64,000 nt of DNA from Prochlorococcus sp. AG-388-A01 (GTDB taxonomy: Bacteria; Cyanobacteriota; Cyanobacteriia; PCC-6307; Cyanobiaceae). Positions 50,226 to 58,784 of the stretch are shown piece after piece; the first letter of the stretch is position 1, and the number at the start of each line of letters is the position of its first letter. The stretch lies in assembly GCA_003279945.1 (NCBI GenBank), contig QCGK01000002.1, positions 1 through 64,000 on the forward strand. Direction: 5' to 3'. The notes beneath the pieces were generated by a model, which was not told the origin of the DNA, made no database searches, and saw nothing but the letters and a program-made list of their open reading frames with translations. Made by a program: the position numbers and the translations under genes.

Positions 50226-50339
50226 ATGTTATTTCCACCTCCTGAAGTTGTTTTTGGTCTATTGCTTTTTTCCATAGCAATAGTTCTCATTTGGGATATT
50301 AGATACAACCCTTTTGGAGAAGACGAAGAGGGGAATTAA
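50226..50339 (+). CDS. 37-aa membrane peptide
   Basis: MLFPPPEVVFGLLLFSIAIV.. with an acidic tail (FGEDEEGN). An in-frame ATG at 50199 would add nine residues. Photosystem-subunit-like shape but no name. Confidence 0.5.
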   Translation: MLFPPPEVVFGLLLFSIAIVLIWDIRYNPFGEDEEGN

Positions 50340-50342
50340 TCT

Positions 50343-50459
50343 TCAACTAGGAAGCTGATTTGAAGGAGGCGCGTGAAATCGCCTTTTCTTTCTTTTAAGT
50401 CTTTTGTAAGCAACTAAAGTGCTTAACACCAACAATGTAATAGCTATTGAGTGAACCAT
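50343..50459 (-). CDS. 38-aa basic membrane peptide, paralogue of 34044
   Basis: Hydrophobic N-terminus, then YKRLKRKKRRFHAPPSNQLP. The shared C-terminal motif with the 34044 product is the main evidence. Confidence 0.52.
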   Translation of the reverse strand: MVHSIAITLLVLSTLVAYKRLKRKKRRFHAPPSNQLPS

Positions 50460-50641
50460 ATTAAGTGCTTTTATACCTATAAAAACAAATGTGTTCTAAA
50501 TATCAATGATTAAAAATTATTTTCTTAAAAAGTACCTTAATATGAACTAATTTTAATATTTAGCTTTGAAATTAGGTACACAAAACAACCAAGGGAAAAT
50601 GCTTATCTAACCAAAAGTAAATGCTATACGATAAGAATTAA

Positions 50642-50746
50642 TCACTTTTTATTATTTCTCATTTGGTACTGCAGAATATCTTTTAGATGTTGAACTTCTT
50701 TTTCTAAAGTCTCAATTCTTTTTTCTAGCTCTTCATTAGTTGACAT
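50642..50746 (-). CDS. 34-aa coiled-coil peptide
   Basis: Heptads in LEKRIETLEKEVQHLKDILQ. ATG 50746, stop 50642. Short but with regular coiled-coil pattern. Confidence 0.48.
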   Translation of the reverse strand: MSTNEELEKRIETLEKEVQHLKDILQYQMRNNKK

Positions 50747-50888
50747 ATTTTATTGGGAGATAAATTCCTTGATATTAATAATAAAAAAATAACTTGTTAC
50801 CCATGTAATTGACAAATAAGTATTAGATACTATTGATCAGCACAATTTATTTAGATAAATTATGCAGAGTATAAATATAGGGGAATTT

Positions 50889-51032
50889 ATGAGTGGAGAT
50901 TATGAGACACTAGAAATCAATCAATCAAACATCACATATTATCGGAAAAGATCCGAAAATAATACAGAATGGTTAGATGAATTAATCAACCAAATTGAAG
51001 ATATGAAAAACAATATATCAAAACCCGCTTAG
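50889..51032 (+). CDS. 47-aa hypothetical protein
   Basis: AGGGGAA ribosome site before ATG 50889. Charged, ending EDMKNNISKPA. Its TAG overlaps the next GTG start by one base, so the two are coupled. Confidence 0.52.
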   Translation: MSGDYETLEINQSNITYYRKRSENNTEWLDELINQIEDMKNNISKPA

Positions 51033-51148
51033 TGACAGAAAAAGAGTTAAAGGAATTAGAGAAATTTGCCAAAGAAAATGGATACAATGACGAGTTAAAA
51101 AATATATATTTAAGGGAAGTTCTAGACAGAAATAAAAAATACGAATGA
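51032..51148 (+). CDS. 38-aa protein of the ENGY family
   Basis: GTG start. FAKENGYNDELKNIYLREVL then DRNKKYE, matching the satellite A 36-aa gene and the 33923 gene. Shows the family also lives outside the satellites. Confidence 0.55.
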   Translation: MTEKELKELEKFAKENGYNDELKNIYLREVLDRNKKYE

Positions 51149-51340
51149 GATCAAATTTTCGACCATACATTTGACTAACTGTTCCAAGCATGCCACTCGG
51201 CTCTCCTAGGATTGGATGCATGCAAACAACTCACACTCTCTTAACTATGAGAACTAAAATGTAGTTTCATTTAGTAAAACTGACAAAACAAAAATACTTG
51301 ATAAAATTTCTACTTAATACAAATACAAAAATTAGGAATA

Positions 51341-51562
51341 ATGCATGTTCTTCTTAGAAATTTAAAATTTTTTATTTTTTTATTTTTCTTATCTCTAAAT
51401 TTCAATAATCACTGGTATGCCCACATGAAGGGGACATTTTCCTCTGAGCAAGAAGCTGTAAAGAGATCATTAGAACTTGGTTGCGAAGGAATACATAAGA
51501 ACCAAGATAAATGGCTTCCATGCAAAAACGAAAAAGAATTACATATATACTTGAGGAAATAG
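51341..51562 (+). CDS. DUF3721 secreted small protein
   Basis: 73 aa with a signal-like N-terminus. The motif EAVKRSLELGCEGIHKN then DKWLPCKN is the DUF3721 signature with two conserved Cys. Immediately followed by a membrane protein gene. Confidence 0.75.
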   Translation: MHVLLRNLKFFIFLFFLSLNFNNHWYAHMKGTFSSEQEAVKRSLELGCEGIHKNQDKWLPCKNEKELHIYLRK

Positions 51563-51823
51563 ATGGAAAAATTTAAACCCAATAAAAGAAAAATTCACAG
51601 AAAAGTAACTGCAATCTCAGCTATCCCTTTACTAATTACTATTTTATCTGGGACTATTTATAGTTTTCTTCAACCATTAGGAGTAGATGCTTTTTGGTTG
51701 ATCAAATGGCATACAGGTAATTTTGGCATTATTAATTTACAACCTTTTTACTCGATCTTTCTTGGTATAGCATCAATAATCTCTGTAATATCTGGCGTTA
51801 GACTATTACAAAAAAAGCCTTAG
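51563..51823 (+). CDS. PepSY-associated TM-like protein (86 aa)
   Basis: Two or three hydrophobic segments (AISAIPLLITILSGTIYSF, FYSIFLGIASIISVISGV) with the basic RKIHRKV start and WHTGNF loop of PepSY-associated membrane proteins. ATG directly follows the DUF3721 stop. Confidence 0.6.
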   Translation: MEKFKPNKRKIHRKVTAISAIPLLITILSGTIYSFLQPLGVDAFWLIKWHTGNFGIINLQPFYSIFLGIASIISVISGVRLLQKKP

Positions 51824-51852
51824 ATTTATTCTAAGTCAGTCAAAAAATATAA

Positions 51853-52053
51853 TTAATTAATAGTATTTGCTCCGCCGCTTACTAAGAAAATTATTGCTCC
51901 AAGTGCCATGGTTGCTACACCCATATAAGGGTATTTCTTAATTCTTGATTTAGTAATTGGAAGCCATGAAAAGTATCTATCAGATTTATTTAATTTAACT
52001 TTTTTTGATCTAGGTGGTAAGCCTAACTCTTCCCTTCTTTTAGCTTCGCCCAT
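51853..52053 (-). CDS. DUF2839-like small membrane protein
   Basis: 66 aa. MGEAKRREELGLPPR is the family hallmark, with a C-terminal helix (MGVATMALGAIIFLVSG). A second member is at 54298. Confidence 0.72.
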   Translation of the reverse strand: MGEAKRREELGLPPRSKKVKLNKSDRYFSWLPITKSRIKKYPYMGVATMALGAIIFLVSGGANTIN

Positions 52054-52161
52054 AATTTTTAAATTTAAACTATGTATCGATAATAAAAATAAAGCGATAT
52101 CCTCGTGAGTTATTTTTATCTAAAAAAATACTCCTTTATGTAAAAATAAATAATTTAAAGC

Positions 52162-52308
52162 TTATTTAGCCTTCTTTAAATATAAATTCTTTGTATTTGC
52201 TTGATCTGATGTAAATAACAAAATTAATATAGTTCCAACTAGAAATGAAAAAATCATTGTTAAACCAACAACCTCAACCATCTCAGTAGGCAGATAATTT
52301 AGAAACAT
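52162..52308 (-). CDS. 48-aa membrane peptide
   Basis: ATG 52308; helix VVGLTMIFSFLVGTILILLF and a basic tail. Unknown. Confidence 0.5.
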   Translation of the reverse strand: MFLNYLPTEMVEVVGLTMIFSFLVGTILILLFTSDQANTKNLYLKKAK

Positions 52309-52464
52309 AAAAAATAGATCTCTTATTTTAAACTTAGCAATTGTATTTTTTATGTAAAGTAAGTATTCTTTCTTAAATTGTGAAAAGAATTTAGTAAAAT
52401 CCCTAAATAACTATCAAATTATTATTTGGTAGAAAAAATCTACAGCTAGTCCATCACAATTTAC

Positions 52465-52755
52465 TTATTTAGCTATTCCTATTTTCTTAAGTAATTTCAG
52501 GTAAGGCAAGGCCCAATTACCAAAGGTAAAAGAGATTGTCGTATTTTTTGAAGTTGGCAATAATGTTTTAGAACGTAGAGAGGCTAATTTTGAGAATTGC
52601 TTTATAGTTTCAGCTTCTAGATTATCCATATAGAATTTTCTTTTAGTACCTCGATTTTTCTTCTGGGGCAAATAATTTTCAATAAACCATAAAACTTGAT
52701 CCAAATTTGATTTATTTGGTGAAACTTTAAATTGTTTAGATTTCTCTTTAAACAT
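52465..52755 (-). CDS. Basic hypothetical protein (96 aa)
   Basis: Start at ATG 52755, preceded by AAGAGG; a longer frame to 52902 would begin inside a terminator hairpin and is unlikely. Basic sequence (PQKKNRGTKRKFYMDNLE). Unknown, possibly nucleic-acid binding. Confidence 0.58.
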   Translation of the reverse strand: MFKEKSKQFKVSPNKSNLDQVLWFIENYLPQKKNRGTKRKFYMDNLEAETIKQFSKLASLRSKTLLPTSKNTTISFTFGNWALPYLKLLKKIGIAK

Positions 52756-52900
52756 AGTTATTTGCCTCTTGATTCCTGAATTAAATTTGCCATTAATATT
52801 TTTGAATGCAATAGTAAAGAATTTAATCTTAGGTTCTTTTAATAATAGAAAATAGAATAAAAAATTATTTAAAAATTTTTTACTAGTGTATTTTCTGTAC

Positions 52901-52924
52901 AAAAAAAAGAGGGTTAAACCCTCT
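52901..52924 (-). terminator. Terminator with AGAGGG stem
   Basis: AGAGGG-TTTAA-CCCTCT and eight T on the minus strand, after the 56-aa gene. Same stem as the leaders but without the GATTGACAG part. Confidence 0.75.
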
Positions 52925-52950
52925 CTTTTGATCAGTTATAAAATAAGAAT

Positions 52951-53121
52951 TTAATTCTTAGATTCTTTAAATCTCATTTCTTTTTGAGCTTGTCTGACTC
53001 TTTCTTCAAAAACTGATTTTCTATAAGGAGTAACTTCTCCATTTTTAGTTGCCAAAAGTTGGGCTTCATAAAGCAAATTGGCTCTTTTGATTTTTTCTCT
53101 TATTTGTAAGAGGTTATTCAT
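52951..53121 (-). CDS. Small helical charged protein (56 aa)
   Basis: MNNLLQIREKIKRANLLYEA.. with FEERVRQAQKEMRFKES. Followed by a clear terminator. Unknown. Confidence 0.58.
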   Translation of the reverse strand: MNNLLQIREKIKRANLLYEAQLLATKNGEVTPYRKSVFEERVRQAQKEMRFKESKN

Positions 53122-53309
53122 GGTCTTGTGCAGTTAATGAGAATCCCGTTCCCTATTCCCATGTCATGCGTCCAGATATGTAAACTTGGATGAACGTTAA
53201 TGGAATAATAACTACTCTAAAAAAAATATGCGAGAGTAATTCTTACTAATTTTTTTGTAAGCAATAAATACTCAATAAATTGGAAAAAGAAAATTTAATA
53301 TTTAGTACT

Positions 53310-53636
53310 TTAGGATAAGAAAATCGTCTGTGAACCATCATTATTATCATGAATCAATATTTTTTTATCTGGAAAAATTTCTGATAATATTCTTTTCAAA
53401 TTAGAATTATCGGAGGTAATTATATTACTAATATTTTTTGCATTAATTTTCCAATTTTCATCTACAAATAATTCTTTATCCTCACTATTTTTTTTTTCGA
53501 TTGAGGTCTTATTCAGAATCTTAAGTAATAATTCTGAATCGTAATCTCCAAATCTTTCAGGGTTATCTTTGAAATTTTCAATCATTATTGGGAAATCTAA
53601 TGTTTCTAAATCTTGCTTAAATAATTTGAATAACAC
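53310..53636 (-). CDS. Hypothetical protein (108 aa)
   Basis: Acidic, Asn-rich; LFKLFKQDLETLDFPIMIEN start and GSQTIFLS end. No family recognised. Confidence 0.52.
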   Translation of the reverse strand: MLFKLFKQDLETLDFPIMIENFKDNPERFGDYDSELLLKILNKTSIEKKNSEDKELFVDENWKINAKNISNIITSDNSNLKRILSEIFPDKKILIHDNNDGSQTIFLS

Positions 53637-53812
53637 AAGGTATTAAATACCTAAAATTTATAAAAGAATAGAAAGATTAAGTTATAATTTAAGACTATCT
53701 ATTTATAAAATTTATTTTTTAAAACTGCTTGATGCCTATGTTTAAAAAGATTAATAGATCATTTACACCTCTTATTATCTTGTTAAGTTTCAAATAAGAG
53801 ATATATAAAAAT

Positions 53813-53944
53813 TTGCCAAGAGTAATTAATAAAAAAATAAGATTTTTAAGATGGTTGAGCTCAGGGATGATATTGCCATTTATTATCATGGCTACCTGTT
53901 CTACAATTATTCTTTATGGATTTTTATATATTCTAATAAAATAG
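53813..53944 (+). CDS. Possible small membrane protein (43 aa)
   Basis: TTG start, basic N-terminus (RVINKKIRFLRWLS) and helix MILPFIIMATCSTIILYGFL. The start codon is weak, so this is tentative. Confidence 0.38.
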   Translation: MPRVINKKIRFLRWLSSGMILPFIIMATCSTIILYGFLYILIK

Positions 53945-53953
53945 TTTTCTAAT

Positions 53954-54141
53954 TTAAGCAGCTAAGTTTTCATAAGATTTTGATATGATCATTGCTGCTT
54001 TTTTAATAAACTGACTACTTCTTTTCTTCAAACTGCATTATCAGATTGACGGATTACTTCAGCATATTTTTTATTTGTTTTTTCATAAAAATTTTTTTTA
54101 ATTAATCCAAACTTACAGTAATATAAGATTCCGTCAATCAT
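53954..54141 (-). pseudogene. Frameshifted small gene
   Basis: MIDGILYYCKFGLIKKNFYE .. YAEVIRQSDNA then a stop; in the next frame LKKRSSQFIKKAAMIISKSY continues to a stop at 53954. A single-base change would restore ~61 aa. Could be a sequencing slip. Confidence 0.42.
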
Positions 54142-54297
54142 AAATTATTATAATATATTTTTTACTAATCATATATTGAAATCTTGTTTTTAATCCATTG
54201 TTATTATGCTTTGAAATTTATTAATAAATGATCCCAAAGAAGCATAAATAATTCAAATCAATACATAAATTATTATTTAAATAGGCAATCCTTATAC

Positions 54298-54513
54298 TTA
54301 TGCAATCTTAATAGATCGAAAAACATAAAATAAACCTCCGATTAGAATCACTATTGCAGCCCCATAAAAAAGAAAAGGTATTATTGGATATTTATATAGT
54401 GTGGACCTAACTTTTTGTTGTATGGATTTTTTATCGAGTTGAGGCAGCTTTATATCTTCAGTTTTTTCTCTAGGCGGAATTCCTAAATTTTTTCTTCTCT
54501 TTGCTTCTCCCAT
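54298..54513 (-). CDS. DUF2839-like small membrane protein
   Basis: 71 aa from ATG 54513. MGEAKRRKNLGIPPREK start and helix IIPFLFYGAAIVILIGGLFY. Paralogue of 51853. Confidence 0.7.
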   Translation of the reverse strand: MGEAKRRKNLGIPPREKTEDIKLPQLDKKSIQQKVRSTLYKYPIIPFLFYGAAIVILIGGLFYVFRSIKIA

Positions 54514-54515
54514 AA

Positions 54516-54746
54516 TTAGTACTGAGGTATACCCATGCATTTTAAATAATTATTATCAGCTAAATCTAAAATAAGGACCCATTCTTCACCAGGTGTTTCT
54601 AAAGAATTTTTAAAATCTTTCTCAAATTTAAGCATACATCTTTTTTCTATATTTTCTGGGGAATTATAATTTCGTAAAAAAGTTACGCTTAAATAAGATA
54701 ATGATGAAAAAATTATAATTATCTTAGCAATCCAAAAACGATTCAT
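54516..54746 (-). CDS. Small anchored hypothetical protein (76 aa)
   Basis: ATG 54746, overlapping the DUF3764 stop by 4 bp (ATGA). N-terminal helix FWIAKIIIIFSSLSYLSVTF, then a short soluble part with two Cys. Unknown. Confidence 0.55.
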   Translation of the reverse strand: MNRFWIAKIIIIFSSLSYLSVTFLRNYNSPENIEKRCMLKFEKDFKNSLETPGEEWVLILDLADNNYLKCMGIPQY

Positions 54747-55018
54747 ATCCAAGATGATTCTTCCATAGTTGAGAAATCAACTTTATGACTTTTTATCCAT
54801 TCACTATTTGCTTTCACAAACTTTTGAATATTTCCCTCTGGAGCCTGATGTATGCAAATAACTTTTTTAGGATCATCTTTACTGAATCCTCTAAAAATTG
54901 GCTTAATATCAAATTCAGAATGTCTCATATCTGCTTCTTTACTATCAAAAATTTTTACCCATTCTTCAAATTTACTTTCAATCTTAAAAGAAATTACGGT
55001 TGTTATTTTCCTAGACAT
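54743..55018 (-). CDS. DUF3764-family protein
   Basis: 91 aa. TTVISFKIESKFEEWVKIFD and the IFRGFSKDDPKKVICIHQAP region match the DUF3764 dimeric-barrel family. Coupled to the next gene. Confidence 0.72.
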   Translation of the reverse strand: MSRKITTVISFKIESKFEEWVKIFDSKEADMRHSEFDIKPIFRGFSKDDPKKVICIHQAPEGNIQKFVKANSEWIKSHKVDFSTMEESSWI

Positions 55019-55375
55019 AAAGAATTAAGTAATTTTTTTTATTCTAAAAGGCATGTCAATCATTCTCAACTGTTAAAAGCATCAAATTTTGAAAATACAA
55101 TAACTTTAAGATACAGATTTTATCTAAATCTTCTAATTAAGTTTCAATAGCACTTTAAAAGAAATAACAATATAATTTTAGGTCTCCTAAAAATTAAAGA
55201 ATAGATTTTAGAAATACTTAATTAAAAGGTGAAGAGTTATTAGTTAGTAAAGATTCATAAAAATAATGTATATCAATATCTTCTTTAAAATTATTGCATA
55301 GATAGTAAAAACTAAAAAGTGAATATTACACAATTTCGCTTTATAGTTTGTTTATCTATTATTTACAATTATCAA

Positions 55376-55573
55376 ATGATGAGTTCTATTAATTTAAACC
55401 ATTTACCTATTCAGGATTTGATTCTTTCAGGATTAATAATATTTATTATATCGACAATTATCGCCAATATTTATAACCCATTATTAGGCATACTTTATGC
55501 ATTTGGGAATATACTTACTCTTACATTTTTGAGTTGGTTATACAAAGAGACTTGGAATGATCCAAGTAAATAA
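55376..55573 (+). CDS. Small membrane protein (65 aa)
   Basis: ATG 55376 chosen; the frame is open to 55319. Two hydrophobic segments (LILSGLIIFIISTIIANIY, ILYAFGNILTLTFLSWLY). Unknown. Confidence 0.5.
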   Translation: MMSSINLNHLPIQDLILSGLIIFIISTIIANIYNPLLGILYAFGNILTLTFLSWLYKETWNDPSK

Positions 55574-55892
55574 ATCTAATTCAGACAAAAGATAAATAAA
55601 AAAACTACTTCTGTATTTTTAGTTTTGAAGAATACTTTAAATTAACAATGTACGTAGAAACAAGAGATAGTATCAAAAAAAATAATAAGCTTTCCAAGGT
55701 AGATTGGGGCATAACCATGAGTAGTACCATAAATTATATATCTTTAGAGAAACGAATTCTGAAAAAAAATCAACCCTTTAATTATTTTTTATTCTCAAAC
55801 TTATAAATTTAATTAATCTTAAATTTTAAACTAAGCTAAATAAAAACACACTAAGCAAAATTTCTTAAAATTCATTTTAGTTTAGATTATTT
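55574..55892. other. Gene-free stretch
   Basis: About 320 AT-rich bases; I see no ORF, hairpin or repeat of note. Confidence 0.4.
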
Positions 55893-56249
55893 TTAATTTG
55901 ATATGTATTTTTCTGCCCTTCTTAAGGCTTTTATTGCCCCTCTATAATCAAGATTTTTTAATTTTTTTTCACTTTTAAGTTCCAACATTTTTATTATTTC
56001 GTTTATCTTTATTTTATCAATTTTCAACTTATGATCGAATATAAGATCGAATTTTGGGGAATACAAACTAGATAATTCTTGTCTATATTTTTCAATAATT
56101 TTTTTATCACAAGATTTAGATTTCAATATTTCTTTAGCCTTCATTTTGTCTTCTAAAGCTCCTTTGAAATTTCCTAGTTTAAATTTCTTTTCACTTGATC
56201 TGATTAGCTTAATAAGATTTCCCAATATCAATTCACCAGAATCTTCCAT
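55893..56249 (-). CDS. Small protein with two TPR-like helical repeats
   Basis: 118 aa from ATG 56249. Two similar units: EKKFKLGNFKGALEDKMKAK and EKKLKNLDYRGAIKALRRAE, each like a TPR hairpin. Possibly a protein-interaction module. Unknown partner. Confidence 0.58.
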   Translation of the reverse strand: MEDSGELILGNLIKLIRSSEKKFKLGNFKGALEDKMKAKEILKSKSCDKKIIEKYRQELSSLYSPKFDLIFDHKLKIDKIKINEIIKMLELKSEKKLKNLDYRGAIKALRRAEKYISN

Positions 56250-56331
56250 TTTTTTTTTTAAATTTAAATTAATCCTATCAGCATTAAGAAAAAACAAATT
56301 ATTTTTTTTTAATACTCAAATCATTAAATAA

Positions 56332-56631
56332 TTAACCAATAACAAGTCCTTTTTTAAGAAGTAAATCGAAAACCTCCACACTTTTTGTTTTTCCAAATTT
56401 GGGGGGCTTATGTAAATCTAATGTTTCAGCAAGGCACATAATCCAATAAGTATCTTTTTTTAAATTAAGAGCTTCGCAAATATGATAGGGAGCCGATTTA
56501 AAACAGCCAAATTCTGTTGATATATTAATGTTCATGATTTGAGTTTCAAGTTCCAGGCTTAAGAGTTCTATTTCTTGCTCAGAAAGGGATGTCCCAAAAG
56601 AATATGATTCAATTAAAAGTTGATAATTCAT
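56332..56631 (-). CDS. Hypothetical protein (99 aa)
   Basis: MNYQLLIESYSFGTSLSEQE start; acidic, three Cys. Close to two other minus-strand small genes. Not recognised. Confidence 0.52.
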   Translation of the reverse strand: MNYQLLIESYSFGTSLSEQEIELLSLELETQIMNINISTEFGCFKSAPYHICEALNLKKDTYWIMCLAETLDLHKPPKFGKTKSVEVFDLLLKKGLVIG

Positions 56632-56646
56632 AAAAGACTTATTTTT

Positions 56647-56838
56647 TCAAGAAATCCAGCGAGTTATTTTTGTACCCGCATAGATAAGCCCTGAAGCTTC
56701 AACAATAAGTGTTCTTTCAGGATTCATAAAAATATCGCATAAAGCATCTTCTGGTCTTTGAAAAATTACGATCGCCCTTTGACGATCATCTAATGATTTA
56801 CCAATATAAAATGTTTTAACTCCCATTTCTATAAACAT
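56647..56838 (-). CDS. Small alpha/beta hypothetical protein (63 aa)
   Basis: YIGKSLDDRQRAIVIFQRPE then ALCDIFMNPE; resembles the dimeric-barrel small proteins elsewhere in the window. An internal ATG (MGVKTF) could be the start. Confidence 0.5.
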   Translation of the reverse strand: MFIEMGVKTFYIGKSLDDRQRAIVIFQRPEDALCDIFMNPERTLIVEASGLIYAGTKITRWIS

Positions 56839-57062
56839 CGTCTACCGTTCCTTAGCATTAATGTATGCTTCATACGCATCGAAGGTATTACTTAGTTGTA
56901 AATCTAGAATAGTCGTTTTAATAGTTATAAAAATACTAAAATTTTTTTAATTTTAAATCATTCTCAAAAAATTAATCTAAAAAGATTAGTTTTTATTAAG
57001 CAAAGTATTAACTAATTTTTATTTTTAAGTTATAAATCAACTATAAAAAAACGATTTTAATT

Positions 57063-58406
57063 TTGGACTCAAAAATTTCTCAAAGAGAACAATGGACTAG
57101 TAAGCTAGGATTCGTTCTCGCAGCTGCTGGAAGTGCAGTTGGTCTAGGCAACCTTTGGGGTTTTGCTTACAGAGCATCTCAAGGTGGAGGTGCAGCTTTT
57201 GTAATTTTATATATATTGATCGTTTTAATTGTATGTCTTCCGGTATTTGTTGCTGAGATGGCATTGGGCAGAAACGCAATGGCTAGCACATTACTTGCAC
57301 CTGTTAAGCTGGCGGGGAAGAATTGGTATCCATTAGGAATTCTTTTCTTCATAGCTCCCATGGGAATAGCATCATATTATTCAGTGATAATGGGATGGAC
57401 AGCCGATACCTTGTTCCATTCTTTATTTTTTGGATTACCTAAGAATTTAACAGAAGCAGAAACTTTCTTTGGCTCGATTAGTAGTGGTAGCAGTGTTTTG
57501 TTGGGGCATCTATTAAGTCTTGTACTTACAGCAATAATAGTTTCATCAGGTATAAAAAAGGGTATAGAAAAGGTTACTAGATATTTCATGCCAATCCTTT
57601 TCATAATTATTGTGATTCTTGCTATTTGGGCTACTTCACTTTCAGGAGCATGGGAAGGATATAAAACATTTCTACTTAAGTTTGATTTTAATGAATTAAG
57701 AAATCCTCAAACAATAAGAAACGCTTTTACACAAGCATTCTTTTCATTAAGCTTAGGGATTGGAATTATGGTTACCTACGCATCCTATTTAAATAAAAAA
57801 AGTAATCTTCCAAAACTAAGTGTTGGAGTCGCATCATTAGATACTTTGGTGGGATTAATGGCTGGATTTATAACTTTCCCAATAGTTTTAACATTCGGTT
57901 TAAGTGACGCTATTTCTGAATCCACTGTTGGTGCTTTATTCATATCAATTCCAACAGGCCTAGGTTCATATGGTGCAGCAGGAAGAGTTGTAGCTGTTTC
58001 ATTTTTTGCACTAGCTTATATTGCAGCTATAACTTCATCTGTTTCATTATTAGAGGTTCCGGTTTCCTCTTTAATGGATAAATTTGGTTTTAAAAGAGAA
58101 AAATCGGTTTGGTTGATAACTCTATTCCTTTTCTTAGCAGGCATTCCCTCTGCATTAAATTTAAATATTCTTGGAACTATTGATTCCATTTTTGGAGGGG
58201 TATTACTTATCTTTGGTGGATTCTTGGTTACTTTCTTTATGGGATGGGTAGTCCCTGGAAAGTTTAATGAAGAACTTAATATTTCTAAAGTTGGAGCCAA
58301 AACAACACGTTATTTGAAATTCATGACAAGATGGGTTGCGCCTCCAATTATTGGTTTTGGACTATTTGTTAGTGTGTTTGATTTACTTAAAGGCTGGGTA
58401 AGTTAG
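57063..58406 (+). CDS. Sodium-dependent transporter of the NSS/SNF family
   Basis: 447 aa, about eleven to twelve membrane segments. SNF signature near the N-terminus: REQWTSKLGFVLAAAGSAVGLGNLWGF, with unwound TM1 AGSAVGLGN forming the sodium site. Later motifs FFSLSLGIGIMVTYASY and AFFALAYIAAITSSVSLLEV. Substrate is probably an amino acid. TTG is the only plausible start and gives the right N-terminus for the family. Confidence 0.88.
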   Translation: MDSKISQREQWTSKLGFVLAAAGSAVGLGNLWGFAYRASQGGGAAFVILYILIVLIVCLPVFVAEMALGRNAMASTLLAPVKLAGKNWYPLGILFFIAPMGIASYYSVIMGWTADTLFHSLFFGLPKNLTEAETFFGSISSGSSVLLGHLLSLVLTAIIVSSGIKKGIEKVTRYFMPILFIIIVILAIWATSLSGAWEGYKTFLLKFDFNELRNPQTIRNAFTQAFFSLSLGIGIMVTYASYLNKKSNLPKLSVGVASLDTLVGLMAGFITFPIVLTFGLSDAISESTVGALFISIPTGLGSYGAAGRVVAVSFFALAYIAAITSSVSLLEVPVSSLMDKFGFKREKSVWLITLFLFLAGIPSALNLNILGTIDSIFGGVLLIFGGFLVTFFMGWVVPGKFNEELNISKVGAKTTRYLKFMTRWVAPPIIGFGLFVSVFDLLKGWVS

Positions 58407-58784
58407 AAAATTTTTACAGGTAACGTAGTGCGAAAATAAGAGCGGTGGTGTAAGTTGATCAAAAAATTAAATAGTTGAATTTTTTTTAATATTATTTTTA
58501 AGCAAACTTAAAACTACATTCGTCAATAAATTAGCATTTGCAATGGTTCTTGTTTAAATATTTGATATAATGGCAAAGTTCTTTTTTGATTTTTAAAAGT
58601 CTAAAAATTTTCTTCTAAAAAATGTTTTACTGCGCAACATCTTTTTAATTAAGTATTAAATTTTAATTTCTTTTTAATCTCAAACTTATCGGCAAAAACC
58701 CTCTCTAATAGAATCTATTTAAGATACATTTAGGTGTTTGATTTAAAGAAATTATAATGCCAACAAGTATAGATAAAAAATTTG
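58407..58784. other. Gene-free stretch before selO
   Basis: About 380 AT-rich bases. A short 14-codon frame (MPTSIDKKFDVNQI) at 58757 overlaps the selO start out of frame and could be an upstream ORF. Nothing else noted. Confidence 0.35.

Noticed and set aside
50059..50280. 73-codon minus-strand frame
   Set aside because: It overlaps the start of the plus-strand 37-aa membrane peptide and lacks a credible ribosome site; low-complexity AT-rich translation.
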